Shown here in pieces: positions 36,388-45,753 of a stretch of 64,000 bases of DNA. Position numbers and translations under genes: made by a program. Position 1 is the stretch's first letter. Each line of letters begins with the position of its first letter. Location of the stretch: NCBI GenBank assembly GCA_016342745.1, contig JAEINT010000012.1, positions 62,001-126,000 on the forward strand, given 5' to 3'. This stretch comes from Labilibaculum sp. Its GTDB lineage: Bacteria; Bacteroidota; Bacteroidia; Bacteroidales; Marinifilaceae. Below the pieces are notes generated by a model that was not told where the DNA came from, searched no databases, and worked only from the letters and a program-made list of their open reading frames with translations.

Positions 36388-38892
36388 ATGAAGCTTTCCG
36401 AATTATCTGATAGTCAAGAGGCAATTATTACAAAAGTTCAGGGACATGGAGCCTTTCGGAAGAGAATTACCGAAATGGGATTTGTGAAAGGAAAGCAAGT
36501 TACCGTAATAAAGAATGCTCCCCTAAAAGACCCTGTAGAATATCAAATTATGGGATATGAAGTTTCACTAAGAAGAAGTGAAGCATCCTTAATTGAGGTA
36601 ATCACGAAAGAAGAAGCCAAAAATATCAAAGTAAATGATTTTGAAGGCACCATAAGTGACGACATTCTAAAAACATCAGCAAAAGAAAAAGGAAAAAATA
36701 TACATATTGCTTTGGTTGGCAACCCCAACTCTGGAAAAACAACATTGTTTAATTTCGCATCCGGATCAAAAGAGCATGTTGGCAACTACAGTGGTGTTAC
36801 GGTTGATTCCAAACAAGCCAAAGTAAATCAAAATGGTTATCACTTTGAAATTACCGATTTACCTGGAACCTATTCGTTAACGGCATATTCTCCTGAAGAA
36901 CTGTTTGTTAGAAAATACATCATGAGCGAACGTCCTGATGTAGTTGTTAATGTAGTTGATGCTTCCAATTTAGAAAGGAACTTATACCTAACAAGTCAAT
37001 TAATTGACATGGATATTAAGGTAGTAATTGCTCTTAATATGTACGATGAATTGGAACAGAAAGGTGCCAACTTCAATTACAAAAAACTTTCCAAAATGCT
37101 TGGCATTCCAATTATCCCAACAGTTGGTTCAAAAGGCATTGGCGTTACAGAACTTTTCGACAAAATCATTAATGTTTATGAAGACCTTGATCCTATTGTT
37201 CGTCATATTCATATCAACTACGGAAACTCAGTAGAAGAATCAATATCAAATATACAAAAGGAGATCAAAAAGGACCCTAAATTATGTGCCAAAGTCTCTC
37301 CTCGATTCTTATCGGTTAAACTTCTTGAATCGGATGAAAGTGCACGTTTTATGGTGAAAGAAAGTGATCACCATTTTGAAATAAAAAAAACAGCAAAAGA
37401 AGAAATACAAAAACTAGAAAAAGAGTTTAGTGAAGTTTGCGAAACCGTAATTACGGATGCTAAATATGGATTTATTGATGGTGCACTAAAAGAAACCTAC
37501 AAGGAAAGTCCCATAAAGAGAAGACGAAAAACAACTATAATTGACACTTTCATAACGCATAAGTTATTCAGCTTCCCAATTTTTTTCGTATTTATGTTTT
37601 TAACATTCTATGCGACATTCAACCTGGGCGAATATCCTATGCGCTGGATAGATTACGGTGTGAATTCATTTGCAGGATTGTTAGAACAAGTAATGCCTGC
37701 AGGCCCTTTAAAAGATCTTTTAATTGATGGTATTATTGGTGGTGTTGGAGGTGTGATTGTATTCCTTCCTAACATTCTAATACTTTTCTTTTTTATCTCC
37801 TTTATGGAAGATACTGGCTACATGGCCAGAGCAGCTTTCATAATGGATAAATTAATGCACAAAATAGGCTTGCACGGCAAATCATTTATTCCCTTAATAA
37901 TGGGATTTGGCTGTAATGTTCCAGCCCTAATGGCAACCCGAACACTCGAAAATAGAAACGATCGCATACTTACCATGCTGATCATACCATTTATGTCGTG
38001 CAGTGCAAGACTGCCAATTTACATTCTAATTATTGGTACATTTTTCCCTGAAAATGCCACCTTGGTTTTATTTGGAATTTACACCCTTGGCATTGCTCTT
38101 GCAATTCTATTTGCAAAGGTATTCAAGGCTAGTTTTTTCAAAGCAAAAGAGGCTCCATTCGTAATGGAATTGCCACCATATCGCTTACCAACACTGAAAA
38201 CAACCCTACTCCACATGTGGAATAAAGGTTTTCAATACCTTCAAAAAATGGGTGGAATCATCTTAATCGCTTCCATTATTATTTGGGCCTTAGGCTATTT
38301 TCCTCGAGATATTGAATACTCAAAAGATTACGATAAAATAATCACTGAAACTTCAGTAGAGTATGATAATATTATAAACCTTTCCCAAGAAAATAACACA
38401 GATGAACTATTAGTAGAAAAAAATACTAAAATTCAAGAATTACAAAACCTTAAGCTGGAAGAAAAACAACTGAACTCCTACATTGGCCAAATTGGAAAAT
38501 TTATTGCTCCTGCTCTTCACCCATTAGGTTTTGACTGGAAAATGACCGTGAGTATTTTAACCGGAATTGCAGCAAAAGAAGTTGTGGTAAGCACAATGGG
38601 TGTTCTGTATCAGGAAGGTGAAAATTCAGATGAGAACAGTGCTGGGTTGAGACAGAAACTTAAAAATCAAAAGTTTACAGGAGAACACAGAAAGGGAGAA
38701 ACCGTTTTCTCGAGTCTGTCGGCATTAACTTTCCTGATATTTATCTTGATTTATTTCCCTTGTATTGCAGTTATTGCTGCAATTGTAAAAGAAGCAAACT
38801 GGAAGTGGGCTACCTTTGTTGTGTTCTACACAACAGGATTAGCATGGCTAGTTTCCTTTATTATTTATCAAACAGGAAATTTAATACTATAA
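36388..38892 (+). CDS. feoB: Ferrous iron transporter, FeoA-FeoB fusion
   Basis: An 834-residue Fe2+ importer of the inner membrane. Residues 1-72 are a FeoA SH3-like domain (MKLSELSDSQEAIITKVQGH, FRKRITEMGFVKGKQV). A G domain follows (about 105-265) with G1 GNPNSGKTTLFN, G3 DLPGTYSLTAYS and G4 NMYDE, then a helical spacer and the membrane core with EDTGYMARAAFIMDKLMHKI, GFGCNVPALMATRT and CSARLPIYILI. A long coiled loop (about 645-690) lies between late membrane helices. Fusion of FeoA to FeoB is common in Bacteroidota. A small Cys-rich membrane protein follows by four bases. Confidence 0.97.
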   Translation: MKLSELSDSQEAIITKVQGHGAFRKRITEMGFVKGKQVTVIKNAPLKDPVEYQIMGYEVSLRRSEASLIEVITKEEAKNIKVNDFEGTISDDILKTSAKEKGKNIHIALVGNPNSGKTTLFNFASGSKEHVGNYSGVTVDSKQAKVNQNGYHFEITDLPGTYSLTAYSPEELFVRKYIMSERPDVVVNVVDASNLERNLYLTSQLIDMDIKVVIALNMYDELEQKGANFNYKKLSKMLGIPIIPTVGSKGIGVTELFDKIINVYEDLDPIVRHIHINYGNSVEESISNIQKEIKKDPKLCAKVSPRFLSVKLLESDESARFMVKESDHHFEIKKTAKEEIQKLEKEFSEVCETVITDAKYGFIDGALKETYKESPIKRRRKTTIIDTFITHKLFSFPIFFVFMFLTFYATFNLGEYPMRWIDYGVNSFAGLLEQVMPAGPLKDLLIDGIIGGVGGVIVFLPNILILFFFISFMEDTGYMARAAFIMDKLMHKIGLHGKSFIPLIMGFGCNVPALMATRTLENRNDRILTMLIIPFMSCSARLPIYILIIGTFFPENATLVLFGIYTLGIALAILFAKVFKASFFKAKEAPFVMELPPYRLPTLKTTLLHMWNKGFQYLQKMGGIILIASIIIWALGYFPRDIEYSKDYDKIITETSVEYDNIINLSQENNTDELLVEKNTKIQELQNLKLEEKQLNSYIGQIGKFIAPALHPLGFDWKMTVSILTGIAAKEVVVSTMGVLYQEGENSDENSAGLRQKLKNQKFTGEHRKGETVFSSLSALTFLIFILIYFPCIAVIAAIVKEANWKWATFVVFYTTGLAWLVSFIIYQTGNLIL

Positions 38893-38896
38893 CATT

Positions 38897-39103
38897 ATGG
38901 ACTTTCAACTCATAACAACCTACCTAATTGTAATGTGCGCTATCGGATATAGCCTATATCAATTTGCTTTGCTATTTAAAAAGCAAGAATCAAATTGTGG
39001 AAGTAGTTGTGGATCTTGTAATTTTAAAAATGAGCTGAGAAAACGAGGCATTCCCAACAAAGGAATCAAAAACACCCATAACTTAACATACATTAAAAAT
39101 TAA
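38897..39103 (+). CDS. FeoB-associated Cys-rich membrane protein
   Basis: A 68-residue protein with one membrane helix (about 5-27) and a Cys-rich motif SNCGSSCGSCNFKNEL, four bases after feoB. Small Cys-rich partners of this kind (FeoC/P12 type) are often linked to FeoB and may handle iron or assist assembly. Function is inferred from position and motif. Confidence 0.85.
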   Translation: MDFQLITTYLIVMCAIGYSLYQFALLFKKQESNCGSSCGSCNFKNELRKRGIPNKGIKNTHNLTYIKN

Positions 39104-39159
39104 CAACCAACAAAAACTCAGCAAAAAGGGCAATTGCAGCACAAAAACATAACATAAAG

Positions 39160-39176
39160 ACACACACACACACACA
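39160..39176. repeat. AC dinucleotide repeat
   Basis: About eight AC units between the feoB-associated gene and its terminator. Such microsatellites are unusual in bacteria; it is non-coding here. Confidence 0.6.
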
Positions 39177-39180
39177 AAAA

Positions 39181-39205
39181 AAAGACAGCTGCAAAAGCTG
39201 TCTTT
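39181..39205. terminator. Bidirectional terminator between feoB operon and argF
   Basis: AAAGACAGCT and AGCTGTCTTT around GCAAA, with A and T runs on both sides, serving convergent genes. Confidence 0.92.
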
Positions 39206-39229
39206 TTTGTATATGTATTTCAATCTTGA

Positions 39230-40231
39230 TTATACTCCTAAAGTAGCAACCATAACTGCCTTAATTGTATGCAGTCTGTTCTCAGCTTCGTCAAACACAA
39301 TAGAAGCAGGAGATTCGAATACATCTTCTGTTACTTCTACCCCGTCCATACCAAACTTCTGGAATACCTCTTCACCAACTTTAGTTTGTCTGTTGTGATA
39401 AGCAGGAAGACAATGCATAAATTTACAACTTGCATTCTCAGTCATTTCCATAGTTTCCTTATTGATTTGGAATGGCTTAAGAATCTCAATTCTTTCTTTC
39501 CACACCTCATCTGGCTCACCCATAGATACCCAAACATCAGTATATAAGAAGTCACAACCTTTAACACCTTCTTTAGTGTTATCAGTAATTGTAATTTTAG
39601 CACCAGTTTCTTTAGCAATCTCAAGGCATTGAGCAACTAATTCTTCTTCTGGTTGCAAGTTAGCAGGACCTACAATTCTTACATCCATACCCATTTTAGC
39701 AGCACCTACCATTAATGAGTTAGCCATGTTGTTACGTGCATCACCTAGGTAAGCAAATGACATTTGATTCAAAGGCTTATCTGAATGCTCCATCATGGTA
39801 AGGAAATCAGCTAAAATTTGAGTTGGATGAAACTCATCCGTTAAACCATTCCATACTGGAACACCTGCAAATTTACCTAACTCCTCAACAACAGCTTGTC
39901 CATATCCGCGGTACTCAATACCATCATACATACGTCCCAATACACGTGCTGTATCAGCCATTGACTCCTTAACACCAATTTGAGAACCTGAAGGTCCTAA
40001 ATAAGTTACGTGAGCTCCTTGATCGTAAGCAGCAGCTTCAAAAGCACAACGAGTACGAGTGGATGATTTTTCAAAAATTAAAGCGATGTTCTTTCCCTTT
40101 AAAGTTTGAACTTCAGTTCCCGCATATTTTGCTCTTTTTAAATCTCTTGCAAGATCCAACATGTACTGCATTTCCTTTGGAGTAAAATCCAATAACTTCA
40201 GAAAGTTTCTGTTTCTTAAATTAAAAGCCAT
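39230..40231 (-). CDS. argF: Ornithine carbamoyltransferase
   Basis: A 333-residue transcarbamylase interconverting ornithine plus carbamoyl phosphate and citrulline. The carbamoyl phosphate motif [13 protein letters not shown], the [12 protein letters not shown] and the ornithine-binding [10 protein letters not shown] are intact. Length and sequence resemble the long E. coli ArgF/ArcB type. It lies after carbamate kinase on the same strand, but has its own -7 box at 40262-40269. It could be biosynthetic, or catabolic with the kinase; no arginine deiminase is seen in the window. Confidence 0.95.
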   Translation of the reverse strand: MAFNLRNRNFLKLLDFTPKEMQYMLDLARDLKRAKYAGTEVQTLKGKNIALIFEKSSTRTRCAFEAAAYDQGAHVTYLGPSGSQIGVKESMADTARVLGRMYDGIEYRGYGQAVVEELGKFAGVPVWNGLTDEFHPTQILADFLTMMEHSDKPLNQMSFAYLGDARNNMANSLMVGAAKMGMDVRIVGPANLQPEEELVAQCLEIAKETGAKITITDNTKEGVKGCDFLYTDVWVSMGEPDEVWKERIEILKPFQINKETMEMTENASCKFMHCLPAYHNRQTKVGEEVFQKFGMDGVEVTEDVFESPASIVFDEAENRLHTIKAVMVATLGV

Positions 40232-40261
40232 GGTATATATATTTTTTATTGATTACGATTA

Positions 40262-40269
40262 CAAAAGTA
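40262..40269 (-). promoter_or_regulatory. -7 promoter element of argF
   Basis: Minus strand TACTTTTG fits TAnnTTTG, 31 bases before the ATG. Confidence 0.55.
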
Positions 40270-40323
40270 ATTTTAATCCGATATTAATAATAATAATATT
40301 CAATCAACTATTGAGAATTTTTA

Positions 40324-41280
40324 CTAATCCTCATATTCCATTGTGATTTTTGTTCCGTAAGATCTATCTTCCAACTTAGTAGCTTCTGTGACAACAGATT
40401 TACCACCACCATTTTCGATAAAACTCAAACAAGCACGAATTTTAGGAGCCATAGACCCTTCAGCAAACGTACCATCTTTTAGGTAACCCATTGTATCCGC
40501 ATGATTCAGGAACTCTAGTTTCTGCTCATTAGGCCCCTTAAAATCTTTGTAAACAAAAGAAACATCAGTAAGAATATAGAATTCGTCTGCTTTAATACGA
40601 GCACCAATCAATGCAGAAGCAAGATCTTTATCGATTACAGCTTCAACTGGGCAAAGATTTCCTTGCTCATCTTCGCAAACAGGAACACCACCACCACCAA
40701 CGGTGATTACAATATTTCCTTGACGTGCTAAATCCTCAATAACCTTTTCATTCATCACTCGAATAGGCTTTGGCGAAGGAACAACTCTTCTCCATCCTCC
40801 ATCAGCTTTCACTTCTTCTTTAAAAATCCATCCTTTATCAGCTATTAATTTATCAGCTTCATCTCTTGAATAGATTTTTCCAACGCGTTTAATAGGATTA
40901 GCAAAAGCTGGATCATTCTTATCAACCACAACTTGAGTAACTAAGGTTACAACATCTTTCTGAATACCATGTTTTTTCAACACGTTACGTAAGTTACGCT
41001 CAATCATATAACCAATTCCTCCTTGAGAATCAGCCACATCAATATCTAATGGCATCTGAGGAATATTATAAAGTTGCTCACCTGCATCGTTTCTCATTAA
41101 GATATTACCTACCTGAGGGCCATTACCATGAGCAATAATAACATCATATCCTTCTTTCACAAGAAAAATAAGATTTTCGAGAGTATCAATCGTATTTTGC
41201 GTCTGCTCTTCCACAGTCCCAATCTGATTCCCCCTCAACAAGGCATTTCCACCTAATGCTACAACTGCTAATTTATTCAT
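40324..41280 (-). CDS. arcC: Carbamate kinase
   Basis: Produces ATP from carbamoyl phosphate and ADP, releasing carbamate. It is an amino-acid kinase family member with LAVVALGGNALLRGNQIGTV, IIAHGNGPQVGNILMRND, VVPSPKPIRVMNE, ITVGGGGVPV and the late EGSMAPKIRACLSFI. ATG at 41280 gives the normal length (318 residues). The predicted promoter box at 41314-41321 lies inside a longer upstream frame, which rules out the longer form. It lies 92 bases before argF, forming an energy-conserving citrulline-to-ATP module. Confidence 0.95.
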   Translation of the reverse strand: MNKLAVVALGGNALLRGNQIGTVEEQTQNTIDTLENLIFLVKEGYDVIIAHGNGPQVGNILMRNDAGEQLYNIPQMPLDIDVADSQGGIGYMIERNLRNVLKKHGIQKDVVTLVTQVVVDKNDPAFANPIKRVGKIYSRDEADKLIADKGWIFKEEVKADGGWRRVVPSPKPIRVMNEKVIEDLARQGNIVITVGGGGVPVCEDEQGNLCPVEAVIDKDLASALIGARIKADEFYILTDVSFVYKDFKGPNEQKLEFLNHADTMGYLKDGTFAEGSMAPKIRACLSFIENGGGKSVVTEATKLEDRSYGTKITMEYED

Positions 41281-41313
41281 TACATTTTGATTTATGTTTG
41301 TCATTCTATTTTG

Positions 41314-41321
41314 CAAATCTA
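41314..41321 (-). promoter_or_regulatory. -7 promoter element of arcC
   Basis: Minus strand TAGATTTG fits TAnnTTTG, 34 bases before the ATG chosen for arcC. Confidence 0.55.
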
Positions 41322-41830
41322 AAAAAAATAACAACAAAACAAACGAATTAAACTTTTTTTAAATTATTTTTCGAACTCTGTTTTTCAACACCTTACAGAT
41401 GTTTCGTTTTTACTGTTCACTAAACTTTTCTATAAATACATGAATTTCAAACTACAAAATACTTTTAATATCACTCGTTTGCACAAGCCAATTAAACAAT
41501 GTAATTATGTTTATTTGTTGTAAAAAAATATCCTTCCAACTAAAATTACATTTGCATCATCCCCTTGATATTTTTCATCTACTCAATCAAAACACAGAAT
41601 TACAACAGACTACAATAAAAAGCCCACACATCAATTTTATGCCTATTCAAACAATATTTAAGCTTATTTCGTAAAAAAATCCGTAAAGTTGTAATAAGAT
41701 GATGTATTTTTATACAGTATTCTATAATGTTTTCCTATTTTTAGAAAATCAGATTTACTAAATAGTTAAACCATATTTAATCTGGTCTATATTTTATTTA
41801 AATAAATAATCAGATCAAAATTCTCTTTGT
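41322..41830. other. Intergenic stretch, no gene seen
   Basis: About 500 AT-rich bases between divergent genes. A 55-codon frame at 41507-41674 has no coding signature. TACATTTG at 41547-41554 fits a plus-strand -7 box but is far from the next gene. Confidence 0.45.
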
Positions 41831-42511
41831 ATGAAGCAAGGCTTATCTATTATTCTATTATTAATTCTTACCTGGAGTTGCAAAACAAGCTCTGAGTCAA
41901 GTAATAAAATTTCAGAAGGAATTATAACCTACAACGTAAGTTATTTTACCTCAGAAAAAGATAATCCAATAATTGCGCTGCTTCCGAACAAAGTAGAATT
42001 ACGGTTTAAGGACAACAACATCTGCCTGATATCAGAAGGTTACTTAGGTTTTTTTAGCACCAAGTTTGTCTCCAAATACAAAAACGAAAGCAGTAATATT
42101 CTTTTAAAAGTTTTAAGCAATAAGCTCAATTATGAATTTCCTAAAGATGAAATTGCTTTTTTGTACAATCAACTTCCACCAACACAAATAGAGTATACGG
42201 ATTCAACAAAAATGATTGCTGGCTATAATTGCAAACAAGCTATTCTGCATACAAAAGATCAAAATGCTATTCAAATAAGTCTTTATTATACATCTGAAAT
42301 TTCATTAAAAGCACCTAATCGTAATACCCCCTTATACAAAGTTCCAGGAGTACTAATGGAGTTTGAAACAACAATGAATCAAGTTAAGACTAAATTCACA
42401 GCCCAATCTGTAAGTTTAAACAAAGTAAGTGATGACGACTTTAATATCCCAGAAGATTACGTGCTTTCAGATCTTAAAACATTACAAAAATACATTGTTG
42501 ATTTTAACTGA
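41831..42511 (+). CDS. Lipoprotein of GLPGLI/DUF4412-like type
   Basis: A 226-residue exported protein. MKQGLSIILLLILTWSC gives a lipoprotein signal with Cys17. The body is a series of beta strands; ISEGIITYNVSYFT, TKMIAGYNCKQAILH, ISLYYTSEI and PGVLMEFETT match the repeating pattern of GLPGLI or DUF4412 proteins, which form an LolA-like half-barrel. The function is unknown. It stands before ftsK by 125 bases. Confidence 0.7.
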   Translation: MKQGLSIILLLILTWSCKTSSESSNKISEGIITYNVSYFTSEKDNPIIALLPNKVELRFKDNNICLISEGYLGFFSTKFVSKYKNESSNILLKVLSNKLNYEFPKDEIAFLYNQLPPTQIEYTDSTKMIAGYNCKQAILHTKDQNAIQISLYYTSEISLKAPNRNTPLYKVPGVLMEFETTMNQVKTKFTAQSVSLNKVSDDDFNIPEDYVLSDLKTLQKYIVDFN

Positions 42512-42636
42512 TAATCATTCACTTTTAAACTTATCTTTTCTGAACACTACATTCCGCTGGTTTTAAAAGTCATTTTTATTACTTTTACATAAATTCACAG
42601 GCAATAAGAATTTTGTGAAAATTGATAAAATATTCA

Positions 42637-45051
42637 ATGGCTAAAAAGAAAACAACAAACAAAACCAAAGCAAAAAAACGCTTCTCGGCCCCAAAGTTTC
42701 TAAATGATGAAAGAACCAAATTCCTATTTGGAATTACCTTTTCTCTACTCACCATATACATTGGCTTAGCATTTGTTTCCTTTTTCTTTACGGGAGGTGC
42801 TGATCAAAGTAAACTTGATATAAAGTGGCTTGAATTGATAACTGATTCTAAAGTTAGGGTAGAAAACTGGACTGGAAAAACAGGTGCATATCTTTCAAAC
42901 TTGTTTATTAACAAAGGTTTTGGAATTGCTTCATTCTCGTTTTTATACTTATTAGTTGTTGTATCGCTACGTTTTTGGAATGTAAAAATCCAATCGTTAC
43001 GAAAAACCATTTTATATACCTTACTATTTAGCATTTGGTTTTCTGTGTTGATGTCTTTCTTCTTTGTAAAATCAACCTCACATTCTTTTCTATTTCTTGG
43101 AGGTGTTCATGGTTTTTTCATTAGCGAATGGCTTATCTCCTTAATCGGAAATGTAGGCACACTTTTTCTAATCGTTTTAAGCCTTTTAACCTTAATTACT
43201 TTCGCTTTTCAGAATAGTGTTACAGTCATAAAGAAATTCTTCTCTAAAAAGCCAAAAACCACATCTACTGACGACGAAGAGATCATTGAAAATAAACCTG
43301 TTGACAATTCTGCTGAAGAGGAAATAGATAGCTTTAATACGATCATTGAAGAACAAGTATTGGAAAACCCTGAATTGATATTGGGAACCGAAGGATATCC
43401 AACAAATGAAATTATTCTTAACGAAGAAGTTCCTGTGGTAGAGGAAGCAAAATCAGATACCGACACGGATGATTTAGAATTAAAAATTGAAACTGTAAAG
43501 ATATCTGAAGAGCCTGTTAGTATCAAACATACTCCAATGGAGGATTTTGATCCAACTTTAGATTTATCCAACTACAAATATCCATCAATCGAATTGCTAG
43601 AAGCTCATGATTCAAGCAACTCAAGCGTTAGTAAAGAAGAGTTAGAATCGAATAAAAATAAAATTGTAGAGACTCTACGTCATTACAAAATTGAGATTAC
43701 CCAAATTAAAGCTACCATTGGGCCAACAATTACACTATACGAAATTGTTCCTGCCCCAGGTGTACGTATTTCTAAAATTAAAAATCTGGAAGATGATATT
43801 GCGCTTAGCCTTTCTGCTTTGGGTATTCGAATCATCGCACCTATTCCTGGTAAAGGTACTATTGGTATCGAGGTACCGAACCGAAGTCCAGAGATTGTAT
43901 CAATGAAAAACATCATTGCCTCAAAGAAATTTCAGGAATCAAAACATGCACTACCAGTAGCTTTAGGGAAAACCATATCGAACGAAACTTACACGCTTGA
44001 TTTGGCTAAAATGCCTCACCTTTTAGTAGCTGGAGCAACAGGTCAAGGTAAGTCGGTTGGATTAAATGCAATCATCACATCCTTGCTATACAAAATGCAT
44101 CCATCGCAACTTAAGTTTGTATTGATTGATCCTAAAAAAGTTGAGTTAAGTATTTATTCTACCATCGAAAAACATTTCTTAGCAAAACTACCAGATGAAG
44201 AAGAGCCGATCATTACTGATATCCATAAGGTAATTGCCACATTAAACTCTTTGTGTATTGAAATGGATTCAAGATATGATCTGTTAAAAAAGGCACATGC
44301 TAGAAACATTAAAGAGTACAATACAAAATTTGTAAAACGAAAATTAAATCCAGAAAACGGACACCGTTATTTGCCATACATTGTTGTTATAATTGATGAG
44401 TTTGCTGATTTAATTATGACTGCTGGTAAAGAAGTTGAAACGCCAATTGCTCGTATTGCACAATTAGCTCGAGCTATTGGAATTCATATGATTATTGCGA
44501 CACAGCGTCCATCTACAAATATCATTACTGGAGTTATCAAAGCAAACTTCCCGGCTCGAATTGCTTTTAAAGTTGCTTCGATGATTGACTCAAGAACGAT
44601 TCTTGATAGCCCAGGCGCGAATCAATTAATTGGTAGAGGTGATATGTTGATCTCCCTGACGAGTGAGTTGGTGCGTGTGCAATGTGCATTTGTTGACACG
44701 CCAGAAGTGGAAGCGGTTACCGAATTCATACAAGATCAACAAGCATATCCTTCAGCAATGCTGCTGCCTGAATATGTTGGTGAAAGTTCGGAAAATACCT
44801 CCACAGATATTGATTTACAAAAAAGAGATGTTCTTTTCGAAGATGCAGCTCGCTTAGTGGTAGCCTCTCAGCAAGGATCAACCTCAGGAATTCAAAGAAG
44901 ATTCTCAATCGGATACAATAGAGCCGGTCGAATTGTTGATCAATTGGAAGCTGCTGGAATCGTAGGTCCATTTGAAGGAAGTAAGGCTAGACAAGTATTG
45001 GTGCAAGACGAATACAGTCTGGAAAAACTTCTTTCTGATGTTTTACAATAG
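42637..45051 (+). CDS. ftsK: DNA translocase FtsK
   Basis: An 804-residue septal DNA pump coordinating chromosome segregation with division. Four N-terminal membrane helices (about 25-195) precede an acidic linker and the motor: the alpha/beta part (about 330-440), Walker A GATGQGKS starting at residue 466, Walker B VVIIDEFADL, and HMIIATQRPSTNIITG. The C-terminal gamma winged helix (about 725-795, SGIQRRFSIGYNRAGRIVDQ) reads polarity sequences and activates XerD. ATG at 42637 is chosen over an upstream TTG. xerD is 8 kb downstream. Confidence 0.96.
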   Translation: MAKKKTTNKTKAKKRFSAPKFLNDERTKFLFGITFSLLTIYIGLAFVSFFFTGGADQSKLDIKWLELITDSKVRVENWTGKTGAYLSNLFINKGFGIASFSFLYLLVVVSLRFWNVKIQSLRKTILYTLLFSIWFSVLMSFFFVKSTSHSFLFLGGVHGFFISEWLISLIGNVGTLFLIVLSLLTLITFAFQNSVTVIKKFFSKKPKTTSTDDEEIIENKPVDNSAEEEIDSFNTIIEEQVLENPELILGTEGYPTNEIILNEEVPVVEEAKSDTDTDDLELKIETVKISEEPVSIKHTPMEDFDPTLDLSNYKYPSIELLEAHDSSNSSVSKEELESNKNKIVETLRHYKIEITQIKATIGPTITLYEIVPAPGVRISKIKNLEDDIALSLSALGIRIIAPIPGKGTIGIEVPNRSPEIVSMKNIIASKKFQESKHALPVALGKTISNETYTLDLAKMPHLLVAGATGQGKSVGLNAIITSLLYKMHPSQLKFVLIDPKKVELSIYSTIEKHFLAKLPDEEEPIITDIHKVIATLNSLCIEMDSRYDLLKKAHARNIKEYNTKFVKRKLNPENGHRYLPYIVVIIDEFADLIMTAGKEVETPIARIAQLARAIGIHMIIATQRPSTNIITGVIKANFPARIAFKVASMIDSRTILDSPGANQLIGRGDMLISLTSELVRVQCAFVDTPEVEAVTEFIQDQQAYPSAMLLPEYVGESSENTSTDIDLQKRDVLFEDAARLVVASQQGSTSGIQRRFSIGYNRAGRIVDQLEAAGIVGPFEGSKARQVLVQDEYSLEKLLSDVLQ

Positions 45052-45104
45052 TAATGGCACAATTATTGATAAAATATAAATTGAAATAAATAAAAACTGA
45101 AAAT

Positions 45105-45746
45105 ATGAAAAGAGTCTTCTGCATCCTACTTTTAGGAATACTATGCTTTAATCTGTCAGCACAAGATAATAAAGCCAAAGAGGTATTGGATAAGGTATCT
45201 GCAAAAAATAAAGAATTTAAAAGCATTAAAGCTGAATTTACTTTTTCAATGGATAACGAAGAAGAGGATATCCATGATGAATCTGAAGGTAGCATTATTT
45301 TAATGGGTGATAAATACCGTTTGAAAGTAATGGGTACGGACAATTATTTTGATGGTGCAACATTGTACTCTCATATGATTGATTCGGAAGAAGTAAACAT
45401 TACTGAACCTGAAGAAGATGAAGATGGCGGCTTAGATCCTTCTAAAATCTTTACAATTTATGAAAGTGGATTCTCTTATAAATATGTAAAAGAAGAATCA
45501 AAAGGTAATGTAAGCTATCATGTTATTGACCTTTTTCCAAAGGATACTGAAAAAGAATTCACTCACATTCGCTTACGAATTAACAAGGCTAAAAGTCAAA
45601 TTGAGTCTCTAGAATCGGTAGGGAAAGATGGCAATAACATTAACATCGTACTAAAATCTCTTACACCAAACCTTAGCTTTTCGGCTAGTGATTTTGTTTT
45701 TGATCAGAAGTCACATCCTGACGTTGAGATTAATGATATGAGATAA
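45105..45746 (+). CDS. LolA-like outer-membrane lipoprotein carrier protein
   Basis: A 213-residue periplasmic protein with a signal peptide ending ...FNLSAQ (about residue 20). The LolA fold is indicated by ASKNKEFK-type opening (KVSAKNKEFKSIKAEFTFSM), EGSIILMGDKYRLKV and HIRLRINKAKSQIESLE. It would shuttle lipoproteins to the outer membrane. It follows ftsK by 53 bases, the common ftsK-lolA pairing. Its terminator overlaps the 3' end of the convergent kinase gene. Confidence 0.88.
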   Translation: MKRVFCILLLGILCFNLSAQDNKAKEVLDKVSAKNKEFKSIKAEFTFSMDNEEEDIHDESEGSIILMGDKYRLKVMGTDNYFDGATLYSHMIDSEEVNITEPEEDEDGGLDPSKIFTIYESGFSYKYVKEESKGNVSYHVIDLFPKDTEKEFTHIRLRINKAKSQIESLESVGKDGNNINIVLKSLTPNLSFSASDFVFDQKSHPDVEINDMR

Positions 45747-45753
45747 CTATAAC

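Noticed and set aside
41281-41337. Longer N-terminus for carbamate kinase
   Set aside because: Contains the predicted -7 box TAGATTTG and is not part of the family fold.
41507-41674. 55-codon plus-strand frame
   Set aside because: Composition looks random and no regulatory signal is well placed.
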